Shown here: piece after piece, positions 23,001-34,400 of the stretch
How the letters are laid out: each line of letters opens with the position of its first letter
How positions within the stretch are numbered: position 1 is the stretch's first letter
DNA from: Ligustrum vulgare
Lineage: Eukaryota > Streptophyta > Magnoliopsida > Lamiales > Oleaceae
Assembly (NCBI GenBank): GCA_963555705.1
Contig: OY743170.1
Coordinates: forward strand, 15,228,596 to 15,292,595
Length of the DNA: 64,000 bases
Direction of reading: 5' to 3'
Notes under the pieces: model-generated
Databases searched by the model: none
The model's input: only the letters and a program-made list of their open reading frames with translations
What the model was told of the DNA's origin: nothing
Position numbers and translations under genes: made by a program

Positions 23001-23730
23001 GAGCCAAGATTCGATCTTCCGATTCCCTAGTTTCAATTCCTTATTAACACTGAATCATAAGAGGTTTAACCTAATAACTATTGAGGAACCAATTAAAAAA
23101 ATTAGCAATTTAGAAGTCAACGTGCTATACTTCCCAAGATCAGAAAGATCTTTTTTATTTTCCACTGACTAGTCACATAGAAAAGAATTCAACAGTCCTA
23201 TAAAATTTCATTGTTTCTACTTCTCTTATAGACCTTTGATTTGCTTTAAATTAAAAATTCTACATCATGGTTGCTTATTTAAGAATTTTTTTTATGCTGA
23301 CTGAGCACGAGTTCTATAAAAATTAATTAAGAATGCATGCAAAATTCATAAACATGATCATGATAAACATAAGTTGAAATGTAGCCAAATGTTAAAATAG
23401 AAAATCTTAGTACCAGTCAATGACTGAAAACAATGGAGATCAAAGGTGTCAGCTTGGAGGCCCTCGATTCCCAAACATCCAGTTATAGGGGAGAGCTGCT
23501 GAGAGATGGCGTGCATTGAGTGCCATAGACTAGCCAGTCTCAAACTGTCATTAGTGTCCATTCTTCCCGTGGACCCATAATCCTGAATAACGTTTAACAA
23601 CTATCTTGATTACTTGAACCACAGAATATATGTGTGTATGCATGGGAAGGTGTGTTTGTGTTAAACTTACCTTGTAGAAAATGAGACCTCCAGATTTGTT
23701 GATGATGTAGAGGCTGTAGACTGCAGCCAT
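20088..23730 (-). CDS. TRAPPC4: TRAPP complex subunit 4 (TRS23/TRAPPC4), three exons
   Basis: TRAPPC4/Trs23 is a longin-fold core subunit of the TRAPP tethering complexes, which activate Rab GTPases in ER-Golgi and post-Golgi traffic. The coding exons on the minus strand are 23671-23730 (MAAVYSLYIINKSGGLIFYK), 23414-23582 (DYGSTGRMDTNDS to the Gly codon of SLTG) and 20088-20284 (TKFFVVCESGT to VALLGR-stop). Junctions are TACAAG|GTAAGT, TTCAG|GATTAT, GACTG|GTACTA and TTATAG|GTACCA. The joined frame is 426 nt, 141 residues, the usual size of plant TRAPPC4, with no internal stop. Intron 1 is 88 bp; intron 2 is 3129 bp and holds two MITEs. It looks functional. Confidence 0.93.
20638..21049. mobile_element. 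hAT MITE in TRAPPC4 intron 2, 412 bp
   Basis: The ends TAAGGATGACAAAATGG and inverted TAGAGATGTCAACAAGCC are flanked by a perfect 8-bp TSD, ACTGTAGA (20630-20637 and 21050-21057). Subterminal GAGCC/GGCTC words (GGCTCGAGCC type) are repeated throughout. There is no coding content. Confidence 0.92.
21445..21494 (+). repeat. G-rich tract in TRAPPC4 intron 2
   Basis: Runs of up to 12 G separated by single A or AA occur on the plus strand (C-rich in the TRAPPC4 transcript). The tract has G-quadruplex potential on the non-transcribed-sense strand. It may be a length-unstable site or partly an assembly artefact. Confidence 0.8.
21838..22214. mobile_element. MITE in TRAPPC4 intron 2, 377 bp
   Basis: The ends CTAGGTTGCACCGACA and inverted TAGGGTTGCACGGATAC are flanked by GAGGAAAC (21830-21837 and 22215-22222). 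An extra A precedes each copy, so a 9-bp reading is possible. The inner part contains GTGTCCGACACCGACAC text, common in a plant hAT-type MITE family. Superfamily is uncertain between hAT and MULE. Confidence 0.85.
22223..23413 (-). other. Remaining part of TRAPPC4 intron 2
   Basis: No recognisable coding sequence. A moderately GC-rich patch around 22770-22970 (CCTCTTATTTGCCCTCCAGG) suggests further old repeat sequence, but I see no ends. Confidence 0.4.
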
Positions 23731-25112
23731 TTTTGCTTGCTTGCGATTAGAGACTCTAATCTGTCGATGAGTTAAGTGCTAAAGAAAAAAGGAACTGTGG
23801 TGTACCAAAGAGAAGTAGACCAGCTGGAGAACTTTACCAAACGTTTCTGCAAATAATTGTTGCATCCCACCATAATTTCATAGTTATTTTGCACATTAAT
23901 TTCTTGGATTATTTTAACTCAAAAAACATTCTTAATGATTGCATTTTAGCATTGTATAGAGCAATTTCATTCATACATAGCTTCCGTTTTTGGGAGAATT
24001 TAAAAAAAAAAAAAATTAAATTAAGTTATAAATAGATAGAAATAAGTGGTGGATAAGTGTGTACTTGTGAATCTATTGGAGTATGTAGTTAAAAATAAAG
24101 TTTGATCATTTAAAAATTAACAAAACAAGGCAATATGAGCACCACAATGCTTGTGGACTCATGATTTTTTTAAAATAAAAATGGTTATTTCCACACCTCA
24201 GTTCTAAGTTCCTCTTATTCCAAGATAGATTTAAGAAACTTTAAGCATAGGTTTTTGGAGAAGTTAGCAACTTAGCATGCAAGGTTGTCTACAGAAGGCA
24301 AATGATAAATAAGATATGGATAAGGTAAAGATAAAATGTTGAATATAGTGCTTCACAAAACTAAACCCTTCTTGAGAAAACAATGCTTCATAAAGCTATA
24401 CCCTTTTTGAGAAAATAACTTTTTTTTACTCCGGAACGTTGCACCTTGACCGTCGTAAGAGTCTAGTTCCACTCGTGCATCATAAGGACTCAAACTACTT
24501 GGACTTACCACCATGTGTGACACAAAGCAAAGCAGAGCAAAGTAAATGGAAAATGGAACTGTGTTATATCATAGAGGCATAGGAAAGCTGAAGTTACTTT
24601 GGTCAATAGCAACTTGTCCCTAATTTTTTTTTTTTAAATAGTTGTTGCACCCACGATAATTGAGAGTTATGTTGCACGTTAATCTATTTGATTAAAGAAA
24701 CAGGAGAGGAATGTCCGTGGAAATTCACACTGCAAGAAAGCTCAAGTATCACACAACTGGGCATGAGAATTCAATATTCAATATTAGAGCTCCAAATTCC
24801 ATTAATCTATTCAAGATCCCAAAATGGAACACATAGGTCCCATTTCAGGATATTATTACGTCAAATTTACCACAAACTACAATTTAAATCAGTTCAAAAT
24901 CATAATTTCAATATATGCCTATATACAAACAAGTAGAGATTGTGAGCTTACATGTAAGAAAAGAGATTTGCAAAATGCAGATTATATAGATCCAGCGGAC
25001 ATTGAAGGCTAATGCACTGAAGAATTAAAAAATAAAAAAATACACAAAGTTTCTGGGTATAATTACAGATTAATATAATATAATAATAATAATAATACAT
25101 GTGCAAGATTTC

Positions 25113-25116
<4 letters not shown>
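23731..25116 (-). promoter_or_regulatory. Upstream region of TRAPPC4
   Basis: This contains the TRAPPC4 leader and promoter by position; I find no convincing single TATA box. A diverged duplication is visible: 23790-23925 resembles 24553-24700 (GGAACTGTG, AAATARTTGTTGCAYCC, TTATKTTGCAC). The rest is AT-rich. A short plus-strand frame ending DYIDPADIEG (near 25012) follows an AG and could be the tail of an unrecognised exon. Confidence 0.4.

Positions 25117-25150
<34 letters not shown>
25117..25150. repeat. (GA)n microsatellite
   Basis: This is a perfect GA run of about 34 bp, preceded by a short (TAA)n run. Confidence 0.95.
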
Positions 25151-25153
<3 letters not shown>

Positions 25154-25273
25154 AAATGACACTAACCCAGTACGATGTCGGCTGATGATTCTTCGTTGAA
25201 ACCGCATCAGGTATTCACGACTACCGGGGATGTCCCGTGTGCAAATTTGGGAGGGGTTTCTTTTTCAGTGTTA

Positions 25274-25721
25274 GGCCATCGCCAACGTTGTGAACAGTGT
25301 AACAATAAATTTGGGGATGACATTTTTTATTTATCAAATTGTTATTTTCATATTTAATTTAAATGTCAAAAATTCATAATTAATCTAATAATTTATTGTT
25401 ATAACAATAATCGTATTTGTAAGGATTATAATAATTATTATTTAATTTGAAATATTATAATTCGATAATTGTTAATTTATTTATTTTTAAAAAATTATTT
25501 TTTTCACGATAATTTAATTTGATCTATTCTACTCATTAACTATTAATTTAAATTAAAGTCATTAATGAAAAAATTTATAATCATAGTAAAAATATTAAGA
25601 AATTATGAGTAAAACGAGTACTATTCCCTTGACTCCAAATTTGGTGTCAAGCTGTTGGAGAAGAATTTGAGTTTACCTCAAATTTGGGATAAAGATTACC
25701 GGGATAAACTATTGGATCGCC
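25274..25721. mobile_element. Tourist-like (PIF/Harbinger) MITE, 448 bp
   Basis: The ends GGCCATCGCCAAC (25274) and inverted GGCGATCCAATAG (25721) are flanked by TTA on both sides (25271-25273 and 25722-25724), the PIF/Harbinger target. The interior is AT-rich and non-coding, with AAATTTGGGG/CAAATTTGGG phrases near both ends as in this MITE class. Confidence 0.85.
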
Positions 25722-25785
25722 TTATGGGTTGCGGGTAGGTTCTGGTCATGGGTCAAACTCACAACCTTTTACTCAAATCAGAGGG

Positions 25786-25950
25786 ATGATAACGAGGCGG
25801 GAATCCCTAACAAGATGGGTACTTGATCCGAATGGGGCAAATTTTTTTCGACAAATACAGAAATAAGGATAAAAAAGCATCTGCGTATCGTGGACGGGAT
25901 GAGATCCTACCCCAGACCCATCCCGATTAACAAATCCAATTAAAAAAAAT
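25786..25950 (+). mobile_element. Fragment of the GATGACAAYG hAT family
   Basis: The text GGGATGATAACGAGGCGGGAA, then GGACGGGATGAGATCC and CCCATCCCGATT, matches the GC-rich end of the family at 18508 and 4577. I see no opposite end or TSD, so this is a remnant. Confidence 0.55.
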
Positions 25951-27419
25951 GTTCAAACAAATTAAAAAAGGCAAATTAGACTCATTCATACTTTCATAAT
26001 TAAAAAATTGGTAGTTATTTTCACACCATAATTTTTTTTATCTACATCACATTTTAATTACACGAAAGGTTTTTAATATTTGCCCACTTTTACTTTTATG
26101 TCCTCAATTTTTTTTCAAAGCATTATTATTGTTAACTTTCAATTAATTAACATATTATATTTTTAATCATAATTTATATATTCAAATATTATGCTAATGT
26201 GCGTTGAAAATGGGGGAAAATATTTGTTTTTTTACTTTTGTATTAGTTATTTATTTCGATTATTTAAAAATATGAGAGATAGATTTAAAAAAAAAAATCG
26301 CCCTCATAAAAAATATTTTTGACAAAAAACATCTTTATAGATAAGATATGAAAATTAATAGATAGTTGATGATAAAAATTTTATTTTAAAAACTTGGAAG
26401 CACAAGTGTAAAAAAAAAAACTTAGAAATATTCATTAAAAATAAAAATATGATATAGTTAATAAATGTTGTGGTGTCAATATAATTACCCTTAAAAAAAT
26501 TTAAAAAAAAAAAAAGTTGTTCGATAAAAAATTATACAAATCTGAAACCTCAATTTAAAAACCTCAAATTAGCACCTCGCTTCTTCTCCAGGCATCAACA
26601 GCTTCCATAGCGAAAGCATCTCCTACCATATAACGGAGAGCGCAATCTGCATATTATCTGTGACTATTGAAAGTCGACCACTTATTTCCGATATGGTGGT
26701 AACGAATTCATTGAAACAAACAAGAATACTCCCATTTCTTCACTGGCTCATAGAATTAGGTCTGAAGCATAAGGAGAAGTTTCTCCATTTGAGTATACAA
26801 AAATCCTTGTAGAGATCACGGAATGTACAATTTTTTCCACTTCCTGAATCTATAGCAGGTCTAGAAATTCTTTTGAAGATTGCAAGTCACGAATACCAAA
26901 TTCAGATTGCAATGGGATATCTTAAAGAGGTAGGTACTTGAGTGTTTGACTAGGATAGTTCATGGTCTAATATGGGGTTTTGAATTGAAGTGGATTCTTG
27001 AAATTACAAAGTTGTTTGTGAAAATGTTTGGCCTAGATTATTTTGTGGGATTCTACGCATTTTATCCAACAAAATTATGATTGGTTAATATAGAAGAACC
27101 ATCCAGCATTTTTGGTGCAGAATATGGAATTTGTAATTTGGGAGAACTGGTGTATGTTTGGCAAATAAAAATAAATTTTGGATGGTAATTATTGTTATGA
27201 GTAATCTCTGATTAAGTACCGAATCGGTAATTGAACACAATTATGTGCAAAATCCGATTTTGAGAAGCAGTGGTGGTCGATTAGGGGCGATAGGATGGTG
27301 GTGGCTGAAAGGTGAAGAAAAGGGCTCTTTGGTAATATTAGTTTTGAGGACAAAATTACACTTGGGTCCTTATCTTTAATTCTAGACAAATATTAGTCTC
27401 GAGTGACAACTACAAAAAT
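25951..27419. other. AT-rich stretch without recognised gene
   Basis: The region 26560-26930 has more balanced composition and could be an old gene or repeat remnant; six-frame reading shows many stops and no family match. The rest is A/T runs. Confidence 0.3.
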
Positions 27420-28170
27420 AATTTGTTACAAACGTAAGTAATTATAAACTGCAATTTATTATAATTTGTTACTAATTCGATAAATTTTAAAAGAAAAATT
27501 AAATTTCGAGTGAGTTACTATGCAATTAAGTTACAATTATAATTAATTACAAAATTGAAATAAAGTTACAATTATAATTAATTATAAAATGTAATTGATT
27601 AGAAAATGTAATTAAGTTACAATTGCAGTTATAAGTAAGATAGATGCAACTAATCCAATTAATTTAGCAAATATATATATATTCATTAGTTACAATTGTA
27701 ATTAATTGCAAAATTGAAATAAAGTTACGATTATATTTAATTGTAAACTATAACTGATTACAAAATATAATGAAGTTGCAATTACAACTGTAATTAAGGT
27801 GAATATAACTAATTCAGTAAATTTTAGGGGGAAAAAAATCTATCATATTTTACAAATTCATTAGTTACAATTATAATTAATTACAAAACTGAAATAAAGT
27901 TGCAATTGTAATTCATTACAATTTGTAATGAATTCAGTTTATTTTAAAAGAAAAAAAATGAAATTTCGAGTCACTTAATTAAGTTACAATAGTACTTACT
28001 TACTTACAATTGTAATTAATTACAAACTGTAATTTATTACATATTAATATAATTAAGTTGGAGTTGTAATTAAGTTCGTAATTACAATTGCAACTTAATC
28101 GTAATTAATTAGTTAGTTACATTTGTAATTGATTACAAAATTGAAATTAAATTACAATTGTAATTAATAA
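27420..28170. repeat. Degenerate tandem repeat of TTACAATTGTAATTAATTACAA
   Basis: The words TTACAATTGTAATT, AATTACAAAATTGAAAT and AAAGTTACAATT recur irregularly for about 750 bp with palindromic variants (ATTACAATTGTAAT). Stems could form throughout. No coding content. Confidence 0.8.
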
Positions 28171-28254
28171 CAAATTGCCAATATGGATTTCATTGTTTGA
28201 TTATCTATTTGATAACATGTTTTATATTCTTAAAATATCTTTTGAAATATTTGA

Positions 28255-28475
28255 TATTTATAAAAATAGCCCCCTAAAGTTTGGTTTTTGTGTCCTTAGC
28301 CCAATTAAAAATATCATAAGCCCAGAGATGAAATATTAAGCTCAATTGCTTATCTCAAAGACCAAATATATCAATTCAAATCAAATACTACATTTCATTT
28401 GAAATTTTAATTGTATTATCATATTCTTTTGACTCAATGACTCTTTATCTCTCAAATATAAGCATTGGTAACATA
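28255..28475 (-). repeat. Second copy of the repeat at 7065-7194/12082-12150
   Basis: In reverse complement it aligns to 7065-7194 and on to 12082-12150, giving the uninterrupted state of the Pack-MULE target site. Confidence 0.7.
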
Positions 28476-28599
28476 TTACAAGGAATTCTAACTCACTTTT
28501 AATAAATACCCGTGCGATTCATGAGATGCAATAAGAATTGTGTATAAAATAGCGTCGGTATTTGAAATTTACTCATGCCACCACTGTTACTATTTTTAA

Positions 28600-29223
28600 T
28601 TTGCAAAATTGAAGGATAACAAAATCAATTACTCGAAAGCTTCATATTGATATAAAGATATTGCTATTAAGACTTCGTTTGAGGCTACAAAACCAACTAA
28701 GCGAAAGAAAAAATGACTGAAAGATGAAATATATTGTTAATGGATCATTTTAAATAGCTATAATTTTTGCTACGGTTTAGTAAATCGAAACTAATGTAGT
28801 ATAATATTGTGCAAAAGTTTCACATCATTATTAAGATATTTTTATTACGACTTTATTTTAGCTCTCAAAATTAAACAAACGAATGAAGGGAAGCTAGTAA
28901 AAAAATAAAAAAATGTTAAGGGACCATTTTAATTGACTATAATTTTTGCTACATTTGACGGTTTTATATTTCAAAAATAATGGATAAAGTATTATGTGAG
29001 ATCTTCATATTGATGTAAAAATCTTGCTATTACGACTTTGATCATTTGACCCCACAAAATTAATCAAACATAAGAAAAATATTACTGAATGATGAAATAT
29101 ATTGTTAATGAATCATTTTAAATGGTTATAATTTTTGCTACAATTTAGTAATTAAAAAATAATGTAGTAAAATATTGTGTAAAAGCTTCACATGGATATT
29201 ATGTTATTACTATTACTACTTTA
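28600..29223 (+). repeat. Satellite array, left part (monomer about 184 bp, dimer about 368 bp)
   Basis: Successive units share AAAGCTTCATATTGATATAA, TTGCTATTACGACTT and ATAATTTTTGCTACRNTT. Units alternate between a type with GAAATATATTGTTAATGGAT and a type with AATGTTAARGGACCATTTTA, so the repeat is a dimer: the first type recurs at 28736 and 29104, 368 bp apart. Confidence 0.85.
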
Positions 29224-31392
29224 CTAGTATTCGCACCCGTGCGAATGCACGGAATATATAATTGACAATTATTTATTGAATATGTTATAAAAATACAATA
29301 TTCAATAAAAATAACACAATGAACAACAAAAAACATTACTTGCATTGTGGTTAATTTATAATTTCCTTTCTGCATATAAGATTTCTTACTTTGTCTAATA
29401 TCCAGTATGAATAGCATAACATTTCTTAGAACAAAGTGAAATAAAAGAGGTAAGTAACTTGCATGCATAAATTGTATATTCATATATAATGAAAAATATC
29501 CAGAAAAGTAAAATATAAAATTACGATTTGCATATTTCTTTTAACAACTAATTGCTCCTTATATATGTGCGCGCGCGAGCGCGTGTAGGTCACATTTGAC
29601 CTTGTTTCCCTATGTAAAGCTGTTTATATACCAATTCATTTGGTAATAAAAAATATTAACTTTGAATAACATTTTCTGTATCCAATTTACAATATTTGTC
29701 CATGGACTGATGTTTGAAACATGAAATTGTCATCAATATTATATTAGACAAACCATTGTAAACAACTTGAAAAATAGTTATCTAATGCTGTCAATGCATA
29801 ATTCTTGCATCACTTTACATTGGAGCACAAAAAAAAAAAAAAAAAAAAAAATGTAATTTTAATGTATCAAACAAAATAAATCAATCATTTGTCCTCTTGC
29901 ATATATAGTTTTGAAAAGAGCTAGTCAAAATTCACACACTTTTTTTTTGGATTTTCATGTCCTTGTCTACTTATTTATGGTATAAAGAGACACACTTTTT
30001 TATATTTCAAAAATCTTTATATATTTGTATTAAGTTAAAGTTTTAATAACAAAGTACTAATGTTCAATTCAAAAATGGAATCATACAAATATATAAAAAT
30101 CTTTATATATGTAAGAGATCATTTCCTATAAGTTCAAATAATTATATTCTCATCATTTATATTATGATCTTGAACAAATATATAATTTAACCTTTTTTCC
30201 ATATAAAAATTTTGTATTGCTTTGATGAACACTTTCAAAATCGTTTACTAAAAATTATCTTTTGAATATACCGTCATTTAATATATTTAAAATTAGTAAC
30301 ATTTTAGTATTTTTACTTATTCATTTAAAAATAAAATTACAAAGAAATTAAAACAAATACCAAGTAAACCATACAATACATAAGGACTTGGATTATACTT
30401 GGGTTGTTCATGTAAATACCCTACTTTTAGGGATCAAATTGAAATTTACTTGAATTTTATAAAATTTGAAAATTACTTATAATAAATCTTAAAAAACTGA
30501 AAAATATTTTATGATCACGTGAAGTATCACAATATTATACTTATAATACTTCTCAAATATGTTAGTATCACAGTATGAGACTTATGAGACATTTCAATTT
30601 TTTTTAGTAACAGTGAAGTATTTTTCATCTTTTTTAGGTAGTAAAAATTAGTTTTGTCTTTAAAAGTAAGTAATCTGTACAATTATCAATACTTTGAAAT
30701 TTATTGGGCTACACTCATACATTTTCATTTCTAGTCCATTTAAAACACATTTCTAGAAACCGAATCCATCATATTCATGTAGAATGTTAGCTGACATTGT
30801 ATTTTTTTTAAAAAAGAGCCAAATAGGACATTCTAGATCTACAATCCTTTTTTAATGTGCTGTTTTATTTTTTTAAAACATTATTCTGTGTATTGTGTAA
30901 TAGTTTCGTGGTGTACAAATGCATATCACCGATCTCAAAGCTTTTTAAATCTGTCTGCACATTAACCTATAATAGTAGGCCTATAAAAAAAAAGTAGGTT
31001 AAATATTTCATTTTTCCCGTATATAACATCGGGATGGACAATGATGTTTAAAAGGTGCAATTAACTTATCATTAACATATTTAACTTATCATTTAGCCTT
31101 TAAATTCTGACACGTGTCATCATAAATGAACAAATGTGAAAAAAAAAATAGAAATACTTCGGCTTAATTTTATTCTTGTAGTTAAATTAACCTTTTAAAT
31201 TTATTAATGAAATAGATCTTTAATTATGCAAGTTATAATTCCAAGAAGCATTGGAATCGTTGACGACTTGTTCCATTAAGTAACTCCATTAATGCAGTTT
31301 ACAAATTTGGGAGGATTTTTAGGCGGGAAAATGTGTGTGTGGTTTTTTGGCAGCTATGTTGTTGTTATTATATATATATATATAAATTAAGA
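29224..31392 (-). mobile_element. Helitron-like element, 2.2 kb
   Basis: On the minus strand the element would start TCTTAATTTATATATA (31392) and end with hairpin CCGTGC-ATTC-GCACGG, nine bases, then CTAG (29224). It is followed by T and preceded by A, as expected for Helitron insertion between A and T. Both flanks are satellite units, which supports the borders. No Rep/helicase gene; the interior is AT-rich with a (GC)n-like patch at 29570. Confidence 0.7.
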
Positions 31393-31822
31393 TTAAAATT
31401 TGAGCTCTCAAAATTAACCAAATGAAGAAAATGAAACCAAAATAAATAAATAAATAAATAAAATAGAATGTTAAATGACCATTTTAAACGACTATAGTTT
31501 TGTTACATTTGACGATTCTATAATTCAAAAATAATGTGATACAGTATTATGTGAAAGATTCAAAATTATATAAAGATCTTGCTATTACGACTTCATTTGA
31601 ACACAAAAATTCAACCAAACGAAAAAAAGAAAATCACTGAAAGATAAAATACATTATTAATGGATCATTTTAAATGTTTATAATTTTTTCTACGGTCTAA
31701 TAATTCAAAAATAATAATGTAGTAAAATATCCCGTGAAAGCTTTACATCGATATTAAGATATTGCTATTACGTATTTATTTGAATTCTCAAAATTAACCA
31801 AACAAAGGAAAAGAAGTTAAAA
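31393..31822 (+). repeat. Satellite array, right part
   Basis: This continues the alternating units of 28600-29223 (GAGCTCTCAAAATTAACCAA; ATTAATGGATCATTTTAAAT). It ends where the next MULE begins. Confidence 0.85.
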
Positions 31823-32209
31823 AAAAAAGGGAAAATTGCAGGTACGATCCTAAACATTTTCTTTTTTTCCCAGACTTTACCCAAACCTTCACTTTGTGCC
31901 ACTCATAGTCCTAAACCTTTAATTTAGTCGTGATAGAAGGACAAATGGATGGAAAACATCCAAAATTCTGTTAGTTGACTTAAAAATTGATTTTGGCCGG
32001 ATTTAATAGGGTAATATAGTAACTTTGTATTTTTAATATAAACTAATTCAAATAATTAAACAAAAAAGAAAAAGAAAAGAAACAAAAATATAATTATTCA
32101 TCTTCTCCCCACCCCCAATCAACACCAACCACCATCGCCACCCACAACCACTGCCTCCAACTACCATCGCCACCATTCATCTTGTCTTGTAAACTCCTCA
32201 TGAACGAAT

Positions 32210-32875
32210 TCAAATCCAGATCGAAATTAGTCGAGACAAAGTTTGGGTCACCCTCCAAAGTTTTCAAAGGTTCTCCTTGAGTCTTTTCACCTCAGCCGAG
32301 TTAGTTTCTTCACCCAACTCAACCGAGTCATCTCGTTATCTCTTCTTCTTCTTCAACTCTTCTTCCATAATAATACACAAATATCCAAAAACAAGCAAAC
32401 TAAGCTCGGTGAGACAAAGTTTCAATTTTTATGTGTAATTTTTGGGAATTAATCGATTTTGGATGATATATTTGAAGAAAGGAAAATGTAAAATTGGTTT
32501 CTTGTATTGTAGGCGGAGGATTTGGAGAATTTAGAGTGGTTATCTCATTTTGGGGAAGAGTCGTGTAATTGTGTATTCCTTCACCGGGAAGTTTCCGTTG
32601 AACCCGAGAAGAACCGGTTAGAACCGAAAATCTCAATTCCAGAGAAGCTCCATTTCACCACTCCGGTTCAAACCAAGGATGGGACGGAACGAAACGAATC
32701 AAGGCTGGTGTGCAAATTGGTCTCTAGGGTCGCCGGAGACGTCGTCTTCATCCTCATCAATGACGATGTTTCCAGCTCCAAGTCCTTGTCTCGTTTATAC
32801 AAGCCCGTGTCAGAGCTAGACAGAGTCTTTCCTAGGAAACCTTCCATTCAAGAAGCAGGTGAAGAAATCGATTGA
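32210..32875 (+). pseudogene. Captured fragment resembling a GATA transcription factor
   Basis: An intron-like segment 32409-32512 (CTCG|GTGAGA to TTGTAG|GCGGAG) precedes an exon reading AEDLENLEWLSHF, a signature of plant GATA factors upstream of the zinc finger. It continues LHFTTPVQTK, where family members have a Pro/Lys basic segment. The GATA zinc finger itself (CX2C..CX2C) is absent and the frame after it is unrelated, so this is a partial, probably shifted copy. A translated frame 32522-32875 is open but I do not claim a product. Confidence 0.6.
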
Positions 32876-33529
32876 ACCAGTCGACAGTGTTCGAGGGAAT
32901 GGGTGTGGGTGTGGGCGCGAGCGTGAGCGTGGGTGTGATGGTGGTCGGTGTAAATTGAGGGTGAGGGTGGGGATAGGGATGGAGATGGGGATGGGGTGGG
33001 AAGAAAATGAATAATTCTATTTTGTTTATTTTATTTTATTTTATATTTATTTATTTATTTGAATTATTTTATATTAAAATTACAATTTTACTATATTACC
33101 CTTACTAAATTTGGTTAAAATCATTTTTTAAGTCAACTAACAGAATTTTGGATGTTTTCCATCCGTTTGTCTTTCTGCCGCGACTAAATTAAAGGATTGT
33201 AACTGTGGATGGCACAAAGTGAAGGCTTGTGTAATATCTGGGAAAAAAGAAGGGGTTTGGAACCGTAGCTTAAGGCTGCACAAAAAAATCGTTAAACCAC
33301 AAATCGAATCAAAACCGTTGGTTCGATTCCACGTGGACCCGCCAATATTTTCAATCCAAACCAAATCAAACCGTTTCAAAATGGTTTGGTTTAGATTTTA
33401 ATTTTTAAAAATCGTTTAAACCAAACCAAACCGCTAATTTTTTAATTAAAAAATTAATTTTATTCATTTAAATTTAGAGTTTTTCTCCCAAAAAATTCAA
33501 ATTTATCTAATGAATAAAAGTTTCTGTCT

Positions 33530-33578
<49 letters not shown>

Positions 33579-33989
33579 CTCGCCTTGTGTCCAACCACAA
33601 AATCTCATTAACCTTTAACTCATACCACCTTTTAACAACATACTCCAATCCTAAAATCCCATTAACATATAATAACTCACACCATCCTTAAACAACATAC
33701 TTAAACCCCAAAAGTCCATTTAATTGAGATTCAAACCAAAAACGTTCCAACTTCCTAATTCAATCAGTAATTTCCTGTTTTCACTCGTCTTCCTTGCTTC
33801 CTTCTAACTTCCTCTTCACTAATGTCTATTAGATTCTTATAACAATAGACAGAGGCGATAGGTGTACTACCAATTTCTTCGTGCATTTGGTTTTATTTTA
33901 GAGAGTCATGGAAGATTTTTCAATCTATATCCGAATGTTCGAATTAGGGTAAGAATTTGATTATCACATGTGTTGACGTTGCTATGCCC

Positions 33990-34145
33990 TTGGGGTGCTT
34001 ACAGGTCGTCAACACACGGATTGTCCACCGTGATGATTTTGTTCCATGTTAGGTGGAGAGTCCCCCGGGGGTTTCGAACCTTGGACCTATGGAACTTAAG
34101 AATTCTAAAGGCCTCCCTAGTACCACGGGCATGACAATGTCAGCA
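33990..34145 (-). repeat. tRNA-related SINE-like unit 1
   Basis: On the minus strand a B-box-like GGTTCGAAACCC follows CTTAAGTTCCATAGGTCC; the A-box region is worn. The unit is about 75% similar to unit 2, sharing CGAACCTTGGACCTATGGAA and AAGGCCTCCCT in plus orientation. Confidence 0.55.
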
Positions 34146-34165
34146 TAAATACACGCATTCTTATG

Positions 34166-34400
34166 TTGATGGTGGCTCCAACCCGGAGGTCTTATGGAGT
34201 CCGTCAACACCGAATTGTCCACTTGGAGTGGTTTTGTTCCATAATCAAGTGGACGCGTCCCAAAGGATTTCGAACCTTGGACCTATGGAACTTAAGAATT
34301 CCAAAGGCCTCCCTGGTACCACTAAGCTAAAACAAAACCACTCCAAGTGGACAATTCGGTGTTGACGATCCGTAAGACCTCGGGGCTAGAGCCACCGTCA
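34166..34400 (-). repeat. tRNA-related SINE-like unit 2 with inverted-repeat arms
   Basis: The minus strand has A-box-like TAGCTTAGTGG (near 34326) and B-box GGTTCGAAATCC (near 34275), spaced as in a tRNA gene. The flanking arms 34166-34240 and 34326-34395 are inverted copies of each other (GTCAACACCGAATTGTCCAC), so the unit can fold into a hairpin. No tRNA cloverleaf is complete, so it is not a tRNA gene. Confidence 0.55.

Noticed and set aside
33460..33648. Frame with a poly-Lys run on the minus strand
   Set aside because: It is a T-homopolymer in a transposon.
34166..34400. tRNA gene
   Set aside because: A- and B-box-like words exist but no cloverleaf or acceptor stem can be formed, and the unit is repeated with worn copies.
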